Below, piece after piece: positions 1 to 9,514 of a stretch of 64,000 nucleotides of DNA (positions within the stretch are counted from its first letter, which is position 1; each line of letters opens with the position of its first letter). The translations under genes were made by a program, and so were the position numbers. The notes beneath the pieces were generated by a model, which worked only from the letters and a program-made list of their open reading frames with translations, had not been told where the DNA came from and did not search any database. Source of the DNA: Thioalkalivibrio sp. ALJ12 (GTDB lineage Bacteria > Pseudomonadota > Gammaproteobacteria > Ectothiorhodospirales > Ectothiorhodospiraceae); the NCBI RefSeq assembly GCF_000378305.1, contig NZ_KB899538.1, positions 1,086,001-1,150,000 of the forward strand. The letters are read 5' to 3'.

Positions 1-2
1 AC

Positions 3-275
3 TTCGTGATCCATCGTTCGGCCCTGGGCCCGCTGGAGGCCGTGCTGGAGGATGACATGCCGACCTGGTGGGGGCGCCACTACCCGGGCGTGGCGCTGCC
101 GGAGGCGGTCCAGGCCCTGACAGGAGGGGTCGATGCCTTTTATGCGCCGGTGCGGGACCAGGGGCAGGTGGTCGGTCTGGTGTATGCCGATCGCCGCAGC
201 CGCCAACATGCCCTCGACGACCGCGCGTTCAAGGGTTTTTGCCGCGTGGTGCAGGCAGCTTCGAGCGGCGGTTAG
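3..275 (+). CDS. C-terminal fragment of a GAF-like signalling protein (cut by window edge)
   Basis: About 90 C-terminal residues of a longer protein whose 5' part lies outside the window; the frame is open from base 3 and ends at TAG 273-275. Visible features are a GxDAFYAPV strand and a GLVYADR strand. That pattern resembles the C-terminal GAF-like domain of gammaproteobacterial HDOD signalling proteins, where an FxxxPVxxxGxxxGLxYADR block is usual. No enzymatic motif is visible in this fragment. The HDOD assignment is an inference from this short pattern. The gene is followed by a candidate chemotaxis promoter, so it is probably a separate transcription unit from the chemoreceptor. Confidence 0.45.
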   Translation, partial: FVIHRSALGPLEAVLEDDMPTWWGRHYPGVALPEAVQALTGGVDAFYAPVRDQGQVVGLVYADRRSRQHALDDRAFKGFCRVVQAASSGG

Positions 276-308
276 TCTTTTCTCGTACACGAGAGGCCGG
301 CCCGTGCC

Positions 309-335
309 TCAAGCTACGACGGCCCCGGCCGTTAT
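309..335 (+). promoter_or_regulatory. Candidate sigma-28 (FliA) promoter of the Aer-like receptor
   Basis: TCAAG at 309-313, a 14-bp spacer, then GCCGTTAT at 328-335. The FliA consensus is TAAAG-N14-GCCGATAA; the spacing is exact and the -10 element matches at six of eight positions. It lies about 97 bp before the receptor ATG, and methyl-accepting receptors are commonly FliA-dependent. Confidence 0.4.
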
Positions 336-431
336 ATCGGGTGGTGCATATATGGTCGCGCATGAAGGCGAGGCCATGTGTCTGCCGCTTCGGCCCCACC
401 CTGACACTGGAACAATAGGACATCGTCCCTT

Positions 432-2003
432 ATGCGCAAGAACCTTCCCGTTACTCAGACCGAGTATTCCCTGGAGGCCCACGGAGACCTGATCTCGGCC
501 ACCGACGAGAAGGGCCGGATCCGCTATGCCAACGATGACTTCGTGACGGTCAGTGGTTTCGACTGTGAAGAGCTGGAGCATTCGCCGCACAACATCGTGC
601 GCCACCCGGACATGCCGGAGGCCGCCTACGCGAACATGTGGGAGACCCTGAAGGCGGACCACCCGTGGATGGGTATCGTCAAAAACCGGCGCAAGGACGG
701 TGACCACTACTGGGTGGATGCCTTTGTAACACCTGCCTACGAGCACGGCCGCAAGACCGGTTACGAGTCGGTGCGGGCCATCCCGGAGCGCGAGCATGTC
801 GCCCGCGCGGAGCAGGTTTATGCCGCGCTCAACCGGGGCCGGAGTTTTGCGCGGCGCTGGTATCACAGCCTCACCTGCCGTCTTGCGGGGACGTGGATCG
901 CGGGCTTTCTGCTGGCGCTGGCCGCTGTGTCCCTGGCACCCCCGCCACTGGTCCTGGCCGGCCTGCTGGCGCTGGTCTTCGTCGCCGGTGGGGTGGTGTC
1001 GCTGGCGTTGACCTCGGGTATCCGGCAGGCGGTTAACCGCGCCCGCGAACAGTTCGACAACCCCGTGATGGAGGCGATCTATACCGGGCGTCGCGACGAC
1101 AGCGCGTCGCTGGAGTTGATCCAGCATTTCAACGAGGCGAAGCTGCGCACGGTGCTGGGCCGTATCGAGGACAAGGCCGATGCGGTGGCCGGTGACGCGC
1201 AGGCGATGGCCAGCAGCGTCGATCAGACGGCCTCGGGCGTGGAGCGCCAGCAAAACGAGATCGACCAGGTCGCCACTGCGATGAACGAGATGAGCTCGAC
1301 TATCCAGGAGATGGCCGGCAATTCCGCGCGCGCGGCCGAGGCCGCGAACCACGCCGAGCAGGAGACCGGGGCCGGGCAGGAGGTCGTGAACGACACGGTT
1401 GCCGTGATCAACCGCATGGCGGCCGAGGTCGAATCGACTGCCGAGAAGCTGGGCAAGCTGGAGGCGAGCACCGAGGAGATCGACAAGATCCTGGGTGTGA
1501 TCCGCGAGATTGCCGAACAGACCAACCTGCTGGCGCTGAACGCCGCGATCGAGGCCGCGCGCGCGGGCGAGCACGGCCGCGGCTTTGCGGTGGTGGCCGA
1601 CGAGGTGCGCTCACTGTCGCAGCGCACCGACGAGTCCACGGTGACCATCCGCAACATGATCGAGAGCCTGCAAAACGGTGCCCGCGAGGCGATGTCCGCC
1701 ATGCGCGCCAGCCAGGAACAGGCGGCCGACGGGGTTGAAAAGGCCCGTGCGGCGGGGGATTCGTTGACTACCATCCGCGAGGCCGTCGCCCAGATCACCG
1801 AGATGAACACCCAGATCGCCACGGCGGTCGAGGAACAAAGCGCGGTCTCCGAGGAGATCAACCGCAACGTGACCTCCATCCGCGATGTCGCCAGCGAAAC
1901 CGGTTCGGTCTCCGCACATGCGCGCGACGCCAGCGCGCGCATGCTGGCCGAGGCCGCCGAACTCAAGGCGCTGATCCAGCGTTTTGAACAAAAGGCCGTA
2001 TAA
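432..2003 (+). CDS. aer: Aer-like PAS-domain methyl-accepting chemotaxis protein
   Basis: A 523-residue energy/redox taxis receptor. Residues about 10-115 form a PAS domain of the Aer type ([14 protein letters not shown], then [14 protein letters not shown] and a [15 protein letters not shown] block), the FAD-binding region in E. coli Aer. Two closely spaced hydrophobic helices at about 155-195 form the membrane hairpin with almost no periplasmic loop. A linker follows, then a long coiled-coil signalling domain with the conserved hairpin tip [19 protein letters not shown] near residues 364-382. It should couple to CheA/CheW and signal internal redox state rather than an external ligand. There is no C-terminal NWxxF CheR/CheB tether. 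The start is the ATG shortly after the candidate FliA promoter. Confidence 0.88.
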   Translation: MRKNLPVTQTEYSLEAHGDLISATDEKGRIRYANDDFVTVSGFDCEELEHSPHNIVRHPDMPEAAYANMWETLKADHPWMGIVKNRRKDGDHYWVDAFVTPAYEHGRKTGYESVRAIPEREHVARAEQVYAALNRGRSFARRWYHSLTCRLAGTWIAGFLLALAAVSLAPPPLVLAGLLALVFVAGGVVSLALTSGIRQAVNRAREQFDNPVMEAIYTGRRDDSASLELIQHFNEAKLRTVLGRIEDKADAVAGDAQAMASSVDQTASGVERQQNEIDQVATAMNEMSSTIQEMAGNSARAAEAANHAEQETGAGQEVVNDTVAVINRMAAEVESTAEKLGKLEASTEEIDKILGVIREIAEQTNLLALNAAIEAARAGEHGRGFAVVADEVRSLSQRTDESTVTIRNMIESLQNGAREAMSAMRASQEQAADGVEKARAAGDSLTTIREAVAQITEMNTQIATAVEEQSAVSEEINRNVTSIRDVASETGSVSAHARDASARMLAEAAELKALIQRFEQKAV

Positions 2004-2020
2004 GAATTTTATTTTCGGGG

Positions 2021-2049
2021 TTGCGAAAGTGAATGGTCGTCACTACAAT
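2021..2049 (+). promoter_or_regulatory. Candidate sigma-70 promoter of the mgtE leader
   Basis: TTGCGA at 2021-2026, a 17-bp spacer, and TACAAT at 2044-2049, a good match to TTGACA-N17-TATAAT. Transcription would start near 2056, giving mgtE a 5' leader of about 555 nt. It lies only 18 bp beyond the stop of the upstream receptor gene. Confidence 0.5.
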
Positions 2050-2417
2050 CGCGCCCATCTTGAGTAGCAGAGGTCTGTCAATGGACTGTTGTCGATGGAT
2101 GCATGAGCGTCGGGCCGGTAGCCGGTACGAGCATGCATATCGTTGCCAGCGGGGTCCCGCCACCCGGTAGTGCGGTGGTGTCCCCCGGTGTCAGCGATAT
2201 GCGTGACTCCGGGGGGTGGCAGAAAGCCTTTCCCCTTGCGCCCCTCGCGGGTGCCCCCCCAGCCCCTCAGCCCGTATTGCGCCCGCCCTTGCGCGTGGCG
2301 CGCTGCCCCATGCCATTCGATGATATTCCGCCTCTGCCCGGATTCCGGGCCGATGCGCACGTTGCCGTGCGCGTAACGGATTGGACTGTATCCATGAATA
2401 ACCAGCAGGAGGCCGCC

Positions 2418-2522
2418 ATGCCAGCGCCTGAAGACGACGACCCCGGGTCTAGACCCGGAACATCACTGCGGGGCAGTGAGAAAAGTAAAAGTGTGTTCGT
2501 CTCGCTGATGGGGGTTTTGTAA
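2418..2522 (+). CDS. Putative mgtE leader peptide (acidic/proline-rich, MgtL-like)
   Basis: A 34-codon ORF with a perfect AGGAGG Shine-Dalgarno at 2407-2412, 5 nt before the ATG, the best ribosome binding site in this region. The peptide begins M-P-A-P-E-D-D-D-P-G, turns basic (Arg12, Arg18, Lys22, Lys24) and ends at TAA 2520-2522, 88 nt before mgtE. In E. coli the MgtL leader peptide (M-E-P-D-P-T-P-L-P...) destabilises the translating ribosome at low Mg2+ through its acidic and proline residues and so switches on mgtA. Proline and Asp/Glu runs at the very N-terminus, followed by basic residues, upstream of a Mg2+ transporter fit the same logic. An in-frame upstream ATG (2394) would add eight residues but has a weaker site. 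Function is inferred. Confidence 0.5.
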   Translation: MPAPEDDDPGSRPGTSLRGSEKSKSVFVSLMGVL

Positions 2523-2591
2523 GAGACCGCCACCAGCGGTCACGGGATTCTTTTGTCTTTTGTAATGCCCCGCGTGCGTTTTTTATTTTTT
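2463..2591 (+). promoter_or_regulatory. Possible attenuator: alternative pairings ahead of a U-tract
   Basis: GCGGGGCA at 2468-2475 is an exact reverse complement of TGCCCCGC at 2566-2573. The second arm lies 5 nt before TTTTTT-A-TTTTTT (2579-2591), so this pairing could terminate transcription. The first arm is also part of the local hairpin 2463-2479, which would exclude the long-range pairing. The hairpin lies within the leader ORF, so translation could decide which structure forms. The 8-bp pairing over about 90 nt is modest; this is a hypothesis. Confidence 0.35.
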
Positions 2592-2610
2592 AAGCACAAG
2601 GAGCATTGCA

Positions 2611-3996
2611 ATGAACGACAAGATTCTGGAAATGATTCATGCCGGTGACGTGGGTGCTGCCCGCGACGAGGTGATCCATCCGGTCCCGGCCATTACCGCC
2701 AACCGCCTGTCCGAGCTGGACCCGCGTTCGCGCTGGGTGATCCTGGAGGGCGTGGATACCAACGAACGTCGCGCCATCTTCCTGGCGATGGATGACGAAG
2801 AGCAGGCGATCCTGTTCGAGCACATGCCCGAGCCGGAGGCCCGCGAGCTGGTCCAGAGCCTGCCGGCCTACACCCTGGCGCGGTCTCTGACGCTGGTGGG
2901 CAAGTCCCTGGCGGACGAACTCCTGGATGCCCTCCCCGGGGCCAAGCGCGACAAGGTGCGCGCCCTGTGGCGTCAGGACGAGGACACCGTGGCTCGTGTG
3001 ATGCGTCGCCCGGTGTTCTGGGTGACCCCGGAAGAGACCGTCAGCGAGGTCACCGCCCGCCTGCGCGACGATCGCAATATGCCGGACGATGTCGGGGCCG
3101 CACTGCTGATTACCGATCGCGACCACCACTACAAGGGGCTGGTGCGCCTGGGCCGGATGTTCCGCGCGGAGTCCGGCCAGACGGTTGGGGATCTGATCGA
3201 ACTGGAGGACTTCTGCACCACGCCCGACGGCGACAAGGTCGAGGCCGCCCGCCTGCTGCAGCGCACGGATCTGCCGTATCTGCCGGTGGTGGATGCCGAC
3301 GGCGTGCTGGTGGGGGTGCTGCGCATCGACGACGCGATGGACGTGCTCGAGGAAGACACCTCGGAGGACTTCTACAAGAAGGCCGGGATCGGCGACCTGC
3401 TGCACCAGAAGGATGTCGTGCGCTCGGAGAAGCTGACCTCCGGCGGGATCGGCTATGCGGTCAAGGTGCGCATGGCCTTCCTGATGGTGACGCTGGCGGG
3501 TGGTCTGGCCGTAGGCGGGGTGATCGACTTCTTCGAGGACACCCTGGCGGCGGTGGTCGCGCTGGCCATCTTCATCCCGCTGGTGATGGACATGGGCGGC
3601 AACGTTGGCACGCAGTCGACCACGATCTTCGCCCGCGGGCTCGCCCTGGGGCATATCAACCTGGGCCGCTTCTTCCGCGCGCATCTGGTCCGAGAGGGGG
3701 GCGTAGGCCTGGCCATGGGGGTTGTGATGGCCGTCATCGCCGGTACCATCGCCCACTTCTGGCAGGGTGCGCCGAACGGCATCCCGGAGCTGGGCATCGT
3801 GGTTGGCGTGGCACTGTTTGTCTCGGTGTTTACCGCGTCGATCCTGGGCTTCCTGCTTCCGTGGGTACTGCTGAAGATCGGTGTGGACCATGCGCCAGGC
3901 GCGGACCCGTTCATCACGACCATCAAGGATTTCACCGGGCTGGCCGTGTACTTCGGCATGGCCGCCTGGCTGCTGAGTGCGCACATGCCGGCCTGA
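2611..3996 (+). CDS. mgtE: Mg2+ channel/transporter MgtE
   Basis: 461 residues, the usual MgtE length. The N-terminal superhelical domain (about 1-130) and paired CBS domains (about 135-260) are the cytosolic Mg2+ sensors that close the pore when Mg2+ is plentiful. The C-terminal five-helix membrane domain (about 285-460) carries the pore motif GGNVGTQ near residue 330 and the conserved DPFITTIKDFTGL segment near 431, whose Asp binds Mg2+ in the pore in Thermus MgtE. The ATG follows AAGGAG at 2598-2603 with 7 nt spacing. The gene sits behind a long leader with a candidate Mg2+-responsive peptide, so expression is probably controlled after initiation. A porin gene follows 83 bp downstream, separated by a strong hairpin. 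Confidence 0.95.
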   Translation: MNDKILEMIHAGDVGAARDEVIHPVPAITANRLSELDPRSRWVILEGVDTNERRAIFLAMDDEEQAILFEHMPEPEARELVQSLPAYTLARSLTLVGKSLADELLDALPGAKRDKVRALWRQDEDTVARVMRRPVFWVTPEETVSEVTARLRDDRNMPDDVGAALLITDRDHHYKGLVRLGRMFRAESGQTVGDLIELEDFCTTPDGDKVEAARLLQRTDLPYLPVVDADGVLVGVLRIDDAMDVLEEDTSEDFYKKAGIGDLLHQKDVVRSEKLTSGGIGYAVKVRMAFLMVTLAGGLAVGGVIDFFEDTLAAVVALAIFIPLVMDMGGNVGTQSTTIFARGLALGHINLGRFFRAHLVREGGVGLAMGVVMAVIAGTIAHFWQGAPNGIPELGIVVGVALFVSVFTASILGFLLPWVLLKIGVDHAPGADPFITTIKDFTGLAVYFGMAAWLLSAHMPA

Positions 3997-4014
3997 ATGC
4001 CGGGGAATCCGAAC

Positions 4015-4045
4015 CGTGTTGCCGGAGACAGAATCCGGCAACACG
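4015..4045 (+). other. Perfect 11-bp stem-loop between mgtE and the porin gene
   Basis: CGTGTTGCCGG (4015-4025) pairs perfectly with CCGGCAACACG (4035-4045) across a 9-nt loop. There is no U-tract after it, so it is more likely an mRNA stabiliser, processing site or Rho-related element than an intrinsic terminator. It starts 18 bp after the mgtE stop. Confidence 0.45.
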
Positions 4046-4079
4046 CCCGTAACGAACGTTTGATAGAAGAGGAATTGAC

Positions 4080-4730
4080 ATGAACCATCGAAACTTCCAT
4101 CGCGGCGTGCTGGCCGCAGCCAGTGTATTCGCCTTCGGCATCTCGGCGGCCCAGGCCGCCGAGGCCGAATTCAACATCGGCGTGTTCACCGACTACATCG
4201 ACGACGGTGCCTCCAAGTCCGACAACGACCCGGTGGTGCAGGGCGGCTTCGAGCTGGGCTTCCCCACCGGCGTGTTCACCGGTGTGCAGGCCTCCAGCCT
4301 GGGCAGTGGCCGTGGCACCGAGATCGTCCCGTTCGTCGGCTATGGCTTCGACGCTGGCCCGATCGGCATCGAATTCGGTTACGAGTACTCCCATTACTCC
4401 AGCCTGGATGACGAAGACGAGGGTGAGCTGTTCCTGGGCGCCGATTGGGGGCCGCTGTTCGCCGAGGTGGCGTATGTCGCGCACGCCGACGATCGCGATG
4501 CCGAGGGCAGCCGCGTCTGGTTCGTCGGGGCCGGGCACGAGGTGGCCCCGCGTACCGAGCTCTTCGGCGGGCTCGGCTATGACGATCCGGCCGATGACAA
4601 CGGCGCGAAGTTCTGGGAACTGGGCGCGGCGCACGCGACCGACTTCGGCACCTTCTCGCTCACCTACGCCTCGCGCGACGAGAGCGGTGCTCAGGACCTC
4701 TTCGTGGCCGGCTACACTCTGAGCTTCTGA
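4080..4730 (+). CDS. TorF-family putative outer-membrane porin
   Basis: 216 residues. An N-terminal signal peptide (basic start, hydrophobic core, AQA-AEA cleavage near residue 23-26) is followed by alternating amphipathic strands and a C-terminal Phe, as in outer-membrane beta-barrels. The early pattern FTDYxxDGASxSDNDPxxQGGFE matches the TorF/TIGR02001 putative porin family, which has a similar N-terminal strand with a QGG motif. It is strongly acidic between strands. The start follows AGAGGA at 4067-4072. It lies just after mgtE and before a strong terminator, so it may be co-transcribed with the Mg2+ channel. The substrate is unknown. Confidence 0.6.
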   Translation: MNHRNFHRGVLAAASVFAFGISAAQAAEAEFNIGVFTDYIDDGASKSDNDPVVQGGFELGFPTGVFTGVQASSLGSGRGTEIVPFVGYGFDAGPIGIEFGYEYSHYSSLDDEDEGELFLGADWGPLFAEVAYVAHADDRDAEGSRVWFVGAGHEVAPRTELFGGLGYDDPADDNGAKFWELGAAHATDFGTFSLTYASRDESGAQDLFVAGYTLSF

Positions 4731-4755
4731 CGCGTCCGCTCCGGACACTGACCAG

Positions 4756-4803
4756 CGGGCCGTCTTCCGGGACTCCGAGCCGGGAGGCGGCCCGTTTTCT
4801 TTT
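4756..4803 (+). terminator. Rho-independent terminator after the porin gene
   Basis: CGGGCCG (4756-4762) pairs with CGGCCCG (4788-4794); the inner arms also pair partly (CTTCCGG with CCGGGAG). TTTTCTTTT follows at 4795-4803. Confidence 0.8.
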
Positions 4804-5020
4804 GCAGGATCCGAGTCCGGAAAGGAGCGTTGTGACTGCCAGGGCGGGCCCGTAGCTGCCGTTCAGATTGCGCAGCGTTCCCTGCTGCCCGAACGGCTGG
4901 CAGATAACCAGCCGCCTGGCAGCGGTGAGCAGACCCGTTTCCCAAAACCGAAGCTCCGGGACAGGGCCCCGGAGCCTGCAAGTACACAAACTGAGCGCGA
5001 ACCGCTGCACAGGTGCCGCG

Positions 5021-6613
5021 ATGGAAATGATCAATCTCGTAGCAGGCGTCCTGCTGATCCTGTTCGGCCTGCGCTTCCTGCGCAAGGGCTTCGCGCGGGC
5101 GATGGGCGGTGACCTGATCGACTGGCTGCAGGGCTTTACCCGCACTCGCCCCCGCGCATGGGTCGGTGGTGTCGCGGGCGGGGTCGTAATGCCCTCGTCG
5201 ACGGCCGCGGCCCTGCTCTCGGTGCAGATGACCCGCCGCGGGAATGTCGCCTGGGAAAACGTGCTCGCGGTTCTGCTGGGGGCGCAACTGGGCACGACGG
5301 CGCTGATCCAGGTGTTGTCCTTCGACCTGCAGGCATTCGCGGGCCTGTTCGTCGCCCTGGGCGCGGCGTTGTTCCTGTACGTCGAGGCCCCACGGCCGCG
5401 GGGAATCGGGCAGGCGCTGCTGGCGTTCGGTTTCATGCTGCTGGGGATGGGGCTGCTGGGCGAGGCCGCTCGCTCGCTGGGCAATGATCCCGCCGTGGTC
5501 AATCTCTTCGCCGCGCTGGGGCAGCTCCCCCTGCTGTTTCTGATCGGCGCTGCGCTGCTGACGCTGCTGATGCAGAGCGCCACGGCGTCGATTGCGCTCG
5601 CGCTTGCGCTGGTCGCAAGCGGGCAGGTGGACCTGACGATGCTTCTGCTGTGGGTACTGGGCGCGAACATCGGTCTGGTGCTGACGGTGTTGGTTGCCGG
5701 CTGGGGCGATCGCCAGGGGCGCCGGCTCGGTCTGGCCAATTTTCTGGTCAAGGGGCCGCTGGTGGTCGCGCTCACCGCCGTGTTGCTGACCGTTCCGCTG
5801 GCATCGCTGGAGTCGCTGCCCGGTACCCTCCCGCAGCAGGCGGCCTGGGGCCATACCCTGTTCAATCTGGCTGCCTGTGCGGCGATCCTGTTCGCGCCTC
5901 TGCTCGGGCGCTGGGTCCGTGTCCTGGTTCCCAAGCCCGCCGCCGAGCCCTCCGCGGCGACCAGTCTCGACCCGCTGCTCCTGCAGAATCCAGCCCTGGC
6001 CCTGAACGCCGTGCTGCGTGAGACACTGAAGGTGTTCGATCAGCTGCACCTGATCCGCGAGCGGGCGATGCTCGCGCTGTCCGAGGGTGCGCTTCCGCCC
6101 GGGCTCAAGACGGAGATGGATCATCGGCGCTGGCAGATCCTGGAGGTTCGCGACGAACTGGTGGAGTTCCTGGACGGCATCCCCGACGACGCGCTGGATG
6201 AGGACGACCAGGTCCTGAAGGAGACTCTGGACGACTTCATGCGCGAACTGCCGGTCATCGTGCGCACGCTGGGTCCGAACCTCTACGAGGATGTCGAGCG
6301 CCTCGTGCGGACACATCCCAACGCGCTGGACGCCGCGCGCCCGGTGTTGGCCGAGGCCGCGACGCGGCTCTCGCAGCAGATGAACACCGTGGCGCGGATG
6401 CTGATGCGCGAGCGCCCCGAGTTCGGGCGCAAGATCCTGGAACGCAAGCAGGAGAACAGCCGCTGGCTGATCCAGGCGAAGCGCACGCAGATCGGCCTGC
6501 CGTACCCGGTCTGGGAGATCCTCGATGACTTCCAGCAGCTCAATCGCCGTCTGAGCGGTGTCGCGTACGTCTACTGCCGCAACGAACCGGAGGTCGAGGC
6601 GCTGGACACGTAA
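5021..6613 (+). CDS. Na+/phosphate cotransporter (NptA/YjbB-like, with PhoU-like tail)
   Basis: 530 residues from ATG 5021; the frame is open further upstream, but that extension is not membrane-like and carries no recognised motif. The first 320 residues hold about eight to nine hydrophobic helices with two inverted Na/Pi-cotransporter repeats, including MPSSTAAALLS near residue 57 and LMQSATASIALALAL near 183; the QSxS/T-type motifs are the substrate-binding signature of the family. The C-terminal 200 residues are helical and charged, like the PhoU-type domain seen in bacterial members. Expected role: Na+-driven phosphate movement across the inner membrane. A GC-rich hairpin (4953-4975) lies in the upstream spacer. 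Confidence 0.82.
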   Translation: MEMINLVAGVLLILFGLRFLRKGFARAMGGDLIDWLQGFTRTRPRAWVGGVAGGVVMPSSTAAALLSVQMTRRGNVAWENVLAVLLGAQLGTTALIQVLSFDLQAFAGLFVALGAALFLYVEAPRPRGIGQALLAFGFMLLGMGLLGEAARSLGNDPAVVNLFAALGQLPLLFLIGAALLTLLMQSATASIALALALVASGQVDLTMLLLWVLGANIGLVLTVLVAGWGDRQGRRLGLANFLVKGPLVVALTAVLLTVPLASLESLPGTLPQQAAWGHTLFNLAACAAILFAPLLGRWVRVLVPKPAAEPSAATSLDPLLLQNPALALNAVLRETLKVFDQLHLIRERAMLALSEGALPPGLKTEMDHRRWQILEVRDELVEFLDGIPDDALDEDDQVLKETLDDFMRELPVIVRTLGPNLYEDVERLVRTHPNALDAARPVLAEAATRLSQQMNTVARMLMRERPEFGRKILERKQENSRWLIQAKRTQIGLPYPVWEILDDFQQLNRRLSGVAYVYCRNEPEVEALDT

Positions 6614-6681
6614 GTATGCTTGTTACCGAGCTGATGCGATTCAGGCACCGAGGCACTGGCCAAACAGAAAGGAGAATCCGG

Positions 6682-8163
6682 ATGACGCCGAACAGCTTGC
6701 CTCCAATTCAGGCCCCTGCGGTGCCCGAGTTTCGCTCTTTTACGGATGCCGACCAGGCGGTCGCCTGCCTGGAAGAGCTCTACGCGACCGCAACACGATT
6801 TCTTGTCGAAGCGTTTGATGGTGTTTCCAGAGGTGAGCTGCCGGCGGCCCGTTTCAGGGCTTGCTATCCGGAAATCCGTTTTTCCACCTCGCGCTTCGAT
6901 CCGATCGATTCGCGCCTGAGCTTCGGCCACGTAACGGAGCCGGGAACGTATACGACAACGGTGACCCGCCCGGACCTGTTCCGGGATTACCTGCATCAGC
7001 AGATCACGTTGCTAATGCAGAACCATGGCGTCCCGGTCAGCGTGGGTCCCTCCACAACGCCGATACCCCTGCAATTTGCCATGGCCGGCAGGGGTGAGGT
7101 GAAGCCGCTGGAGCATGACGGGCAGGAGCGCTCGCTGCGCGACCATTTCGATGTGCCGGATCTGGCCACCATGAATGACGAGGCCGCCAATGGTGACGCC
7201 GTGGCGCGCGAGGACGGCTCCCTGCCGCTGGCCCTGTTCAGCGCGCAGCGGGTGGATTACTCGCTGGCGCGGATTGCGCATTACACGGGCACTGCGCCCG
7301 AGCATTTCCAGAACCACGTCCTGTTTACCAATTACCAGTTCTACATGGACGAGTTCGAGGCCTTCGCCCGTGCACAGCTAAGCGATCCCGGCAGCGGCTA
7401 CACCGCGCTCGTGGCGCCGGGGGATGTCGTGATCACCGACCCTGACGCGCCGATCCCCGCACGGCCCCGCTTGCCGCAGATGCCGGCCTTCCACCTGCAG
7501 CGTCCGGGCGGGGCGGGGGTGACGCTGGTCAATATCGGTGTGGGGCCATCGAATGCGAAAACTGCCACCGACCATATCGCCGTGCTGCGCCCGCGTGCCT
7601 GGCTGATGGTGGGTCATTGCGCCGGGCTGCGAAGCTCTCAGGCGCTGGGGGATTTCGTTCTCGCCCATGCCTACCTGCGCGAAGACCACGTGCTCGATGC
7701 CGATCTGCCCGTATGGGTGCCGATTCCGGCTTTGGCCGAGATTCAGATCGCGCTTCAGGATGCCGTGGCGGAGATCACGCAGCTCGAAGGCTACGACCTG
7801 AAGCAGATCATGCGCACCGGCACGGTAGCCACCATCGACAATCGGAACTGGGAGTTGCGGGAGCAGTCCGGGCCGGTGCAGCGCCTCAGCCAGTCTCGGG
7901 CGATCGCCCTGGATATGGAAAGCGCAACCATCGCGGCCAATGGGTTCCGCTTTCGCGTCCCCTACGGGACGCTGCTGTGCGTATCCGACAAGCCGCTTCA
8001 CGGTGAACTGAAACTGCCAGGCATGGCGTCGAGCTTCTACCGAACACAGGTGTCGCGCCACCTGCAGATCGGGATTCGCGCAATGGAGTCGCTGCGCGAC
8101 ATGCCCATCGAGGAAATCCACAGTCGCAAGCTGCGTTCCTTCAACGAAACGGCGTTCCTGTAG
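6682..8163 (+). CDS. amn: AMP nucleosidase
   Basis: 493 residues. It hydrolyses AMP to adenine and ribose 5-phosphate, controlling the adenylate pool. The N-terminal regulatory domain (about 1-180) is followed by a nucleoside phosphorylase-like catalytic domain containing NIGVGPSNAKTATDH and the conserved glycine-rich LMVGHCAGLR segment near residues 309-318; ALDMESATIAANGFRF near 412-427 is the purine/ribose site with the catalytic Asp and Glu. Close in length to E. coli Amn. The start at ATG 6682 is chosen because AAAGGAG precedes it at the usual distance; an upstream ATG (6616) lacks a site. It is convergent with ispG, leaving a 20-bp gap. Confidence 0.93.
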   Translation: MTPNSLPPIQAPAVPEFRSFTDADQAVACLEELYATATRFLVEAFDGVSRGELPAARFRACYPEIRFSTSRFDPIDSRLSFGHVTEPGTYTTTVTRPDLFRDYLHQQITLLMQNHGVPVSVGPSTTPIPLQFAMAGRGEVKPLEHDGQERSLRDHFDVPDLATMNDEAANGDAVAREDGSLPLALFSAQRVDYSLARIAHYTGTAPEHFQNHVLFTNYQFYMDEFEAFARAQLSDPGSGYTALVAPGDVVITDPDAPIPARPRLPQMPAFHLQRPGGAGVTLVNIGVGPSNAKTATDHIAVLRPRAWLMVGHCAGLRSSQALGDFVLAHAYLREDHVLDADLPVWVPIPALAEIQIALQDAVAEITQLEGYDLKQIMRTGTVATIDNRNWELREQSGPVQRLSQSRAIALDMESATIAANGFRFRVPYGTLLCVSDKPLHGELKLPGMASSFYRTQVSRHLQIGIRAMESLRDMPIEEIHSRKLRSFNETAFL

Positions 8164-8183
8164 CGCCTCGAGATAGTGGTGCG

Positions 8184-9410
<1,227 letters not shown>

Positions 9411-9514
9411 GTTGAGCTATGCGGGGGCGGTATAACGGTGCGCGGAGTGTAACGCAGGCCCCGCCCGCTGCCGAGACGCCGCAGGCGGGACGGGGTTGCC
9501 GTAGCTGCTGCAGT

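Larger units (their letters stand above)
2056..2610 (+). other. Long structured 5' leader of mgtE
   Basis: A 555-nt stretch with no conventional gene. Hairpins I can draw: ATGCATG/CATGCAT arms at 2099-2105 and 2132-2138; GCGCACG/CGTGCGC with a TTGC loop at 2355-2372; a 16-bp palindrome centred at 2450/2451 (2443-2458); TCACTGC/GCAGTGA with a GGG loop at 2463-2479; and GACCGC/GCGGTC at 2525-2541. A T6-A-T6 tract lies at 2579-2591, just before the mgtE ribosome binding site. A short ORF (2418-2522) has its own strong ribosome binding site. I do not see the conserved segments of the M-box (ykoK) riboswitch. The arrangement resembles an attenuation leader. Confidence 0.5.

Noticed and set aside
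2103-2393. Upstream extension of the leader-peptide frame before mgtE as a 139-residue protein.
   Set aside because: It is low-complexity Pro/Gly/Val sequence without a ribosome binding site; only the part from 2418 has a strong site.
2056-2610. M-box (ykoK) Mg2+ riboswitch in the mgtE leader.
   Set aside because: The conserved M-box segments are not visible; a covariance-model search would decide.
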